Shown piece by piece: positions 56,429 to 64,000 of a stretch of 64,000 bases of DNA; within the stretch, counting starts at the first letter, position 1; every line of letters starts with the position of its first letter. Location: assembly GCA_040954595.2 (NCBI GenBank), contig CM082588.2, positions 8,122,001 through 8,186,000 of the forward strand, in the 5' to 3' direction. Source of the DNA: Balanoglossus misakiensis (Eukaryota; Hemichordata). A program made the translations under genes and the position numbers. Under the pieces are notes generated by a model, which worked only from the letters and a program-made list of their open reading frames with translations, did no database searches and was not told where the DNA came from.

Positions 56429-57834
56429 CCCTTTCACCACCATGGTTCAGTCCCAATCCATTTGATTCCTATGGTAAGTTTGGACCGTTCTACAGGGAAC
56501 TGGAGTTAAAGCTTTCAAGTTGGATAGACGCTATCACTATCAACTGTGTGTGATTTCAGTCCATCAGCTAAGTGGATTAAAGGTAATGACACTGGGATTT
56601 GACATACAAAAACGTGTTTTCTCTCAATAAAAGTCTTTATAAACCCTCAAAATATATCGGTATGTTTTGTGAAAGCCCGGATGTTGGGAAACGTAACCAT
56701 TATTGATACAGTGGTCATGTGACATGGTTTCGTGGAAATGACACAAAACTTCTCCACATCTCTTTACAGTGAGATCACTGTAAGATCACTGTACTACATT
56801 TCTTCAAATTAAGTGCAGTACTGTCAGTATTAGACCTAATACACCCTTTCCATTAGTCTAGCGCCCTCATACAACCGTCATGATTTTGAACTCAGAGTGA
56901 GGCCAATAGGGAAATCCCCTTGATATGATTGGTCAATTTTCCCCAGTAAGAAAAGAGATGGTTTATACGTGACATTTTGAGTAATTCTTGGGATGTATAA
57001 TGTATCGTTCCTGTTCTATAGTGCGCAAGCTTTTTTCTTTCTTCTAAAAATAAATGGCAGTACTTCAAGACCAAATCAATAACGGCAATCGAGTTATCGC
57101 ATTGCTTTGACACCTACGCAAAAAAACTACCCACGCCAAAATTTATTCTATACAGGCATGACTGCCTACGCTGTCTTTACATCAAACGGTACGCACATCC
57201 GACGAGAGCGATACGGAGGCTGAAATAAAAAAAAAGTAGTTTATCTCAGTGTTTTCAATTATACATTTGTTTCTTCTGCGGGTTGTATGTAGGTGTATGT
57301 AGGAAATTTAGAGGAGTTGTAAAATGAGGAAATACGTAGACACCCACCTTCAAAATAATATTGTCATTCATTCCAGGTGGAATACTGCCAAGTTGACTTT
57401 CACAAACAATCCACTCACGCCGAACACCTACGCACCATGCGCGTACGATACACACAAAGAGATATGTGGGTGTTTTAAAACAATATGACTATCATATTTC
57501 GAAGATGTACATTGTAATAGCACTAATGGCCACTTGTGAAACAAACGAGAAAACGCAATCGTCCCGAGACTCCCAGAAATATGTAGTCGGTAAATTTTGT
57601 TCCTTGCAAAACCAGTACGAGGTCATTGTAATTTTAATTCCATTAAAAGGTACAGAGAGGCAGGCCTGTGTGTATTTATAGAATCGGAGAGCTAAATGGA
57701 GACACTTGTCGTCATTCACGAAACAGTGACGCAACCAAACGCAAGTGAATGAATCATAATCGGACTGAAGCGGTTTATGCCTGTTGACTTTATGCAAATT
57801 GAATTATTTTCTGTTTCGCCTCTATCAATCTAGT
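56429..57834. other. No gene recognised
   Basis: Short ORFs only (56892-57113, 57255-57455, 57466-57797), with no domain or splice context that I can support. Confidence 0.4.
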
Positions 57835-58053
57835 ATGTATGTATGTATGTATGTATGTATGTATGTATGTATGTATGTATGTATGTATGTATGTATGTAT
57901 GTATGTATGTATGTATGTATGTATGTATGTATGTATGTATGTATGTATGTATGTATGTATGTATGTATGTATGTATGTATGTATGTATGTATGTATGTAT
58001 GTATGTATGTATGTATGTATGTATGTATGTATGTATGTATGTATGTATGTATG

Positions 58054-58083
<30 letters not shown>
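57835..58083. repeat. (TATG)n microsatellite, about 250 bp
   Basis: A near-perfect array of about 62 GTAT units. It runs without a gap into the terminus of a family D MITE (TATGTAAAACACTTTATTTT). Confidence 0.98.
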
Positions 58084-58085
<2 letters not shown>

Positions 58086-58275
58086 ACACTTTATTTTCGC
58101 GAGCAATAAATTTTCGCGAAATACGCGAGAGCCAAAATAGCGTGAAAATAAAAAGTCGCGTACATTTCTTTGCAAATAACGATGCAGTGAATGAAATAGG
58201 AGAACGCGAAAATTCTAACTCGCGAAACAGTGGCCTCTCTCGATATCGCGAAAATTCTAACTCGCGAAAATAAAG
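58080..58275. mobile_element. Family D MITE fused to the microsatellite
   Basis: TGTAAAACACTTTATTTTCG at left; at right CTCGCGAAAATAAAGG, where the terminal TGTTTTACAGTA is lost. Internal body as in 51443-51654. The left outermost bases (TAC) are replaced by the TATG array. Confidence 0.88.
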
Positions 58276-60089
58276 GCTTTTTTTCACATCGTGTTGAAAC
58301 TACATAAATTTCCTTACACTTAATACAGATTTAAATTACGATGGTTTTAGTGTTTAAAAACATCCTTCAACGCCTCAAGCACAAGAACACAAGGTGTCGC
58401 TTTCTGCTCAATTCCATCGTATATTGCATACCTTTACCACTATAACGACAGACGGCAAATTTCATTTATTTCACTGCGTAAGAGCATCTCCCGGGCATGT
58501 CCCGCTGACGATCACGTCACCATGACAACCCGAATATCACCCTGGCAACCGCGCGTCAGCCTGAATTTCGTCATTTCCTCTAATCTAGGGGGTCATAATA
58601 AACTCGAAGCGACGGTAGATATGGTCTGTGTACTAGTATGTGACGTTATATTCAATCTGAAAACAGCGACTGGATTCTTGCAAGAGTTTACTTATATCGC
58701 ATAAAAGATCAATATACTTGTCATCGCGTTACTGGTTGTAGAATCCATCATGGAAAAAATGACTACCGACTGGTAAGTGTGAAATAGGTTTTTTGTTTTT
58801 GGGGCACTTTCAATTCTACATTTTTGGTGACGGAGTTAATCAGGAACAAGACCAGTGGTTAGACTTCGAGCGCGAGAGTATCATGAATACAGGGAGATTA
58901 ACAGACCCGCTGTTCAATATGTCTCTTTCGACATTTGGACAGAGACAACTTCATAAAAACAAATATTCATTTCGATCCTTTCTTGAAAGAGGTCACGCGT
59001 TGGTCGTTATTTGTCAAGGAATTTTTCAACACTTAAATTAAATCATTTTCAGTCCGTGTGTGTTTATTACACATGGTGTAATTACGCTATATATAGTACT
59101 GCTTGTTGCGGTAAAGCCTTTTGCATAATTTCCGGATGTGTAATAATTGAGTAATTGATTAGTGCGTTTTCCCTTTTTCTTGCAGATTATGTAATTGTAG
59201 AATATACAGTTCCGTGGAAATACCTGTACTTGATAATAGCGAACAATCGGACAGAAAACAAGATCCTGAAAATTGTGAATGCCCTATTCACCGACAGACC
59301 CATTATTGACTCTGGCAAGTTACCGACACGCAAAGCTCATAAAATTCCATCTTCAGTAAACTACAGCAGTGGCATTTGCGTTTTCATCGCGCGACTCCGC
59401 GTCTTCATCACCGATAGAGTGATCTAAGCTCATCCAAATATCACCAGACTAACACCGGCTGCATTCAAGAAAGCATCCAAGACCTGCCAACGCATTTTAG
59501 AAATAGGACCATCTTAACCACAGGAGAAGATAGCAGCATATATTATCAATTTCAGGTAAGATCGATATCTACGACAACCTGTTTGACGTTTACGCAGTTT
59601 AAATTCCAAAATCTTTTCACTTGAAATATGCAATAATTACAGGTAGGTTTAGTAGGCGTGAGTGTGTGACATGTAGGCTATAAATCGGCAAACTTTCATC
59701 GACACTACCCCGTCGTTTTCATTGTCATTAGTTGTACATTCCGTTGCATACTAGCAACTAAATCAGAAAGTGCTTGAAGCCATTTATTAAAAATGTAGTA
59801 CTATTGAATTGCGGACGATATAATTTACATAATGACGTGCAATATGTACCGAGCAAGCGTGACGAAACCTCGGGGAATCGCTATCACTATAAATGGCAAA
59901 ATAAACGTGCTTTAATTATATTTCAATTAAACGTGAGCAGAGTATGAACCAAGAAAATTATTTGAGTTAAAAAAATATCAAGAGAATTTAAAATAATGCT
60001 GAGATTTAGAAATAAATGTTCACGATGAAGCAAATATTTTGAATGACGATTCCGATAACAGCTGCCGCCTGAATCAAACCAGTCTATAT
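58276..60089. other. No assigned gene; one exon-like segment at 59418-59555
   Basis: Two weak hints of exons: ATGGAAAAAATGACTACCGA at about 58750, followed by the donor-like TGGTAAGTG, and an open frame 59418-59555 ending in a good donor (TTTCAG/GTAAGA). The encoded residues (SDLSSSKYHQTNTG… IYYQFQ) are not recognised and the two do not join in frame. They could be 5' non-coding exons of a gene to the right. Confidence 0.3.
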
Positions 60090-60271
60090 TTAAAGGTATA
60101 CGGTCACCTCCAATTTACATATCGTCATATATAGTTGAAATGGCGTATTTGAGTGTTCCAAAGAACGCTTTATTTTCGCGTGTGCCACCCACTGAAAATC
60201 TGTGATTGGTTAGATCTCGATTTACCATGGTAACTGTGGCTAAATTTGTATAGGTGACCGTATACCTTTAA
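60090..60271. mobile_element. Family A MITE, full length
   Basis: TTAAAGGTATACGGTCACCT at left and TAGGTGACCGTATACCTTTAA at right. The terminal repeats are near perfect, with TTAA at both ends. Confidence 0.9.
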
Positions 60272-62382
60272 CTGCGACGAAATAGTTCTATTTATCGACG
60301 ACGACGACGTGATCTAGTAATACATTAAAGGTCGATTTCTATTGCGAAATCAACTCCCCCTGAAAAAAAACCTCACAATTTCCACGCGTTTCCTGCTGAC
60401 AGATTTTCCTTAGCGGACATATGGGCTTCTCGACAAGTGCGTCATCATGTCGTGTTATTTGGGGAAATAACAAGCGTATAAGCTTTTGCGCCAGTGCGTT
60501 TTATTTAAATAAATTACCAACATGGTCACGCGCACGCGTTGACATAGAAACACGCGCAGGTATTTTCCCCGTTTCAGCGGTATTTTCCGTAATTTATTAT
60601 TAGACTTAACGTTTTAAATTTCCCAAGATCTCGAGTTTCTGTTGCTCATCACGGAAGACAATTGTTTGGTCGTAAGCTTAAATTCTGACCGATTTATCAA
60701 TGTTTGACCTTCCTCTTTATTAGAACGGCTCTAGCTACAGTATTGCGCAACTTATCTGCAATAAGCGTTGGTGGTGAATGATATTTGAGCCGAAAACTTA
60801 AATCCGTTTTACACCACTGATTATTTATCAACGACTGATCGGCAGGCAGAGCTCTATATATTTTATTTACAATGGGTTTTAAACTGGGCAATGTCACTTC
60901 AAATATAGATTCAGACAGTGCCTCTTAGTAAAAGGTAATGCGGTCATATTATTAGGTTATAAAATCGTGATTTCTCGGTCAGTGGAACGGATCAACAGTA
61001 TGTAATCCCCATCTTATCATCATTTGAATATTTCAAATTATTAATGCCTTGTGGTAATTAACGACATCAAACAGAAAACCAAGTTGGCCCATCTCCCAGA
61101 CGACACTCTTTGTGAAAAGTTCAAAATGTACGTAAACGAAAAGCGACGACAGGCTTTAAAGGTTATTGATAGAAACAGATTTAATTTTGCTGCATGTGTA
61201 CCGCACATTTTAGAAAATTCCTGATTAGCCACTGAAGATTTCTTGGTGATACACTATAACTTTAAGCTCACCCGAAGGCATTGAAAAGAAAAGACATCAA
61301 TATCCATATTAGATTTTTCGGGTGTTATCCGCGTCTGTAATCATACCTGGACCGGAAGCTTGGCAGCGTCCGACGGTCATGCGCAAAGGTCATGGGTATT
61401 TTCCCTTTAGGTTTCAGTCGTGCACGCAAAGCATTTATACAGATGCGTGGGAACATGTTCCTTATGGCAACCATGAAGTTATAGGAAAGATAGTGGGCGT
61501 GAAGTTTGTACGGCGCTTTTCGTGTATATAGAAATTAATTGGTTGAATCATAAATTAGCGTAGGCCTACACGACAATTTCCTATCCTCGATTGCCAATAT
61601 TTTAAAATTTTATCAAAAGAACAAGGATTAATTTTTGAACTGTAAATATATGTACATGTATTCTAAATTGTGGTTATGTAGATTACAAAGCCCGAAATAA
61701 TATTCTATGACTTATAGACTGTATCTAATACTAGCATGCTTGTGTCGCGTGTTCCTAGTCACTTTGGTGAAACCCACCAGATTTTGGGTCCATATGTTAA
61801 TTTAGGCAAACATTAATTTCACTTTTTTGTTTGCTCGTTTTTTTCTGACCGTGAAATTTGACATTTGACGCATATGTCTGTACACATTGAAAGCAATTCG
61901 CTGCGGCTGAGCTGTGATGTCGTCACACTTAATTCATGACGTCATCATCAAGTGTCGTCGCATTTTTACACTGCCTCATCACAAGCGAAGCTGTATGTGG
62001 TTGTTCCAGTGATGATTACACACACGTACGTACCGCCCACGTGATTCAAGTACGTCTTCTCGCTGTTGGCATTCGAGGAAAATGGGCATATCATACACGC
62101 GTGTTTCGAAATCACGATGAAGGGGGTTTTTAGGTTCGTCATCACGGTACCTATGACAACGAGAAAAACATGATACTTTCCCAACAAACCCGGAATCCAG
62201 GATACCCAGACTCGCAAAAATTAATTAAGCTCGTAAAACCGACCGATAATTATATTTTATATAATTAGCTCTATAACAATAATTATAGACAACACGATAA
62301 GGCTGCGATTTTTATTGAAATCCCGGAGATGGTATCAATGAACTTCAGGGCTATTAGTATACCGCAGTCCGCATTTTTCTAT
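60272..62382. other. No gene recognised
   Basis: AT-rich. Short ORFs at 60421-60603, 61322-61531 and 61936-62217 have no recognised motif. Confidence 0.4.
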
Positions 62383-62569
62383 CCAATCTGATTAAAATGA
62401 GATGTGGGATTGACTCGATCTTTTCTACCATATGTTCCATCTCGGATGTACGCCACTATGGCATCCGCCGAGTAGTGTGGCGTATGTACCCGAGAACAGA
62501 ACAAAACAGCCAATGCCCATCAGCGAAGGTAAAGTCGAGCCAACCCTACATCTGATTTTAATCAGATTG
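62383..62569. mobile_element. Foldback element related to 23912-24293
   Basis: CCAATCTGATTAAAATGAGA at left and CATCTGATTTTAATCAGATTG at right. It shares the GATTGACTCGA/TCGAGCCAAC internal blocks with the larger foldback at 23912-24293. Confidence 0.7.
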
Positions 62570-64000
62570 TATCGTGTCATTCGATGTCATGTGTGAACAT
62601 CCGGATATAATTTTTTCCTTGTCTGAACAAAAATTTCAGAGTCTTCTATCATTGAATAGGCCTACATACGTCTAACACGGATACTACGCATATGTAATGA
62701 AAGTTATAAATATTACGATGACGTAAAAATGTCTTTATTATTTTTAAACAATGCATTCATGTATCTCATATGAAATTGTGCAGATACAAGTTTATGTTAC
62801 ATTTTTAATAACAGAAAAATCTGCTGTAAATCTTGTGACATGTGATCAGGGTATCTGATATGTACGATATCATATGTTGTATCAATATTCCTAACACGAG
62901 GTCATGGGATGGATCACGGTTACTAGTAACCGTGGATGGATGTTGGATGGGTTAATAACATGTGAACAAGCTACCGTCATTGAAATTTTACTATCGTAAC
63001 GAGAAATGTGCTCCTTTTCCGAATGAAACATATATTTAGCGGTCAATGACGACAAAATCCCTCCCGAATCCACCAAATACGCTAACATTCGGTGTCGTAC
63101 GTCACGGCATAGGCATAGACAAGAATAACCGAACCATTAACTCATCAATTTATATGTAAATTTCCTGTCATCCATATGAGTATGTAAATAGATAAGCAAG
63201 TTGTCATAGCGACTGTCTAATTTAAATTCGTAACCTTATTTACCTGTTGAGGAAATGACATCACCACTGCTTCCATATGGAAAGCTGACGGACAAAATAT
63301 GACTGGAATTATGGTGTAAAAAACACTAAAACACGCTCTTATTTGATTTTCTTCTTTACAGTTTAAAGCACATTGATTTCTGAGGTGCTCTTTTCAAAGA
63401 AACGCTAAAAATCGATCGTGATTTGATCTTCGCCCAAAATATATAATCCCCCCCCCCCCCATGTCACAGAATGTAACCGTATACTATAAACGTGAGAGCT
63501 GTTGCTTTCGGTCGTTCAGAATCAGCAATACCCAATGCAGATGGAAGTTGTTATTTGATGAACTGTAGTTTCTAATAAAATGTGTTCTTCGGTCACATAT
63601 TAATAGGTCCTTCTCGTATATAGGTTAACTTGAGCAGCCAGTCAATGACCCGCAGTAGGTTAGGGGGAGTGAGCGAGGTAGAGCGAAGAGCCCCGCGATA
63701 TCAAAAGTGGCTGTTGATCGGATTGTGCGTTTTTGTGTCAATCATTTGTGAACCGATCGATGGGCCGGGAAGATAAACCTTTGCATGATTAGCATTTTCT
63801 ATACATGGCAACAAACGCCATTCCGGGCAGTGAACCAATCACAGAACTCTTTACTCCTGAACAATCACGCTCACCGTGCACGCAGCAATTACACGACAAA
63901 ACCTTCCACGGGACTAAATAATCCCACCACTAAAAGCCCCCCATTAGTGAGGTCGATACCAATTCCTGTAATTAAAATCTATTTTTAAGTGAGGATTTTA
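62570..64000. other. No gene recognised
   Basis: AT-rich sequence with a short poly-C run at about 63450 and no supported coding segment to the right edge. Confidence 0.4.

Overview
The window is nuclear DNA from an animal. Genes are split by GT-AG introns, the DNA is visibly AT-rich, and most of the non-coding space is microsatellites and small foldback (MITE-like) elements. The proteins fit an invertebrate best, perhaps a marine deuterostome such as a hemichordate, echinoderm or cephalochordate. A lophotrochozoan is not excluded, and the sequence alone does not settle the species.

Layout. (1) 1-17.7 kb, minus strand: the 5' part of an ionotropic glutamate receptor gene, kainate-like. Four exons encode a signal peptide and the first ~227 residues of the amino-terminal domain; the gene runs off the left edge. 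Its large introns hold a (TATG)n array, a TTAA-flanked foldback element, an (AAAT)n array and a decayed reverse transcriptase fragment. (2) 17.7-33.7 kb: about 16 kb with no gene that I can support, containing several foldback elements. (3) 33.7-36.4 kb, plus strand: a broken piece of a myosin light chain kinase/titin-type gene (kinase C-lobe, linker, Ig domain, half an FN3 domain). It has Asn in place of the catalytic Asp, lacks the last part of the kinase domain, and has a frame break before the Ig domain. It lies between two direct copies of a ~1.2-1.35 kb composite repeat. (4) 40.3-42.2 kb, minus strand: MPC1, the mitochondrial pyruvate carrier subunit, with a 16-nt microexon. (5) 43.3-47.7 kb, plus strand, divergent from MPC1: UBE3D, an E3 ubiquitin ligase, nine exons and 418 codons. 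(6) 48.5-54.8 kb, plus strand: BCKDHB, the E1-beta subunit of the branched-chain 2-oxoacid dehydrogenase complex, ten exons and 379 codons, apparently complete. (7) 54.8-64 kb: the probable BCKDHB 3' UTR, then a second long (TATG)n array fused to a MITE, further MITEs, and one exon-like segment that I cannot assign.

MPC1 and BCKDHB both act in mitochondrial oxo-acid metabolism (pyruvate import; branched-chain 2-oxoacid oxidation). Human orthologues of MPC1, UBE3D, BCKDHB and the kainate receptor GRIK2 all lie on the long arm of chromosome 6, so the window may preserve part of an old animal linkage group.

Splice models for UBE3D and BCKDHB were checked exon by exon for phase and are consistent throughout. 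MPC1 has one unresolved phase problem between exons 1 and 2. I see no CRISPR array, rRNA, convincing tRNA or intact transposon.
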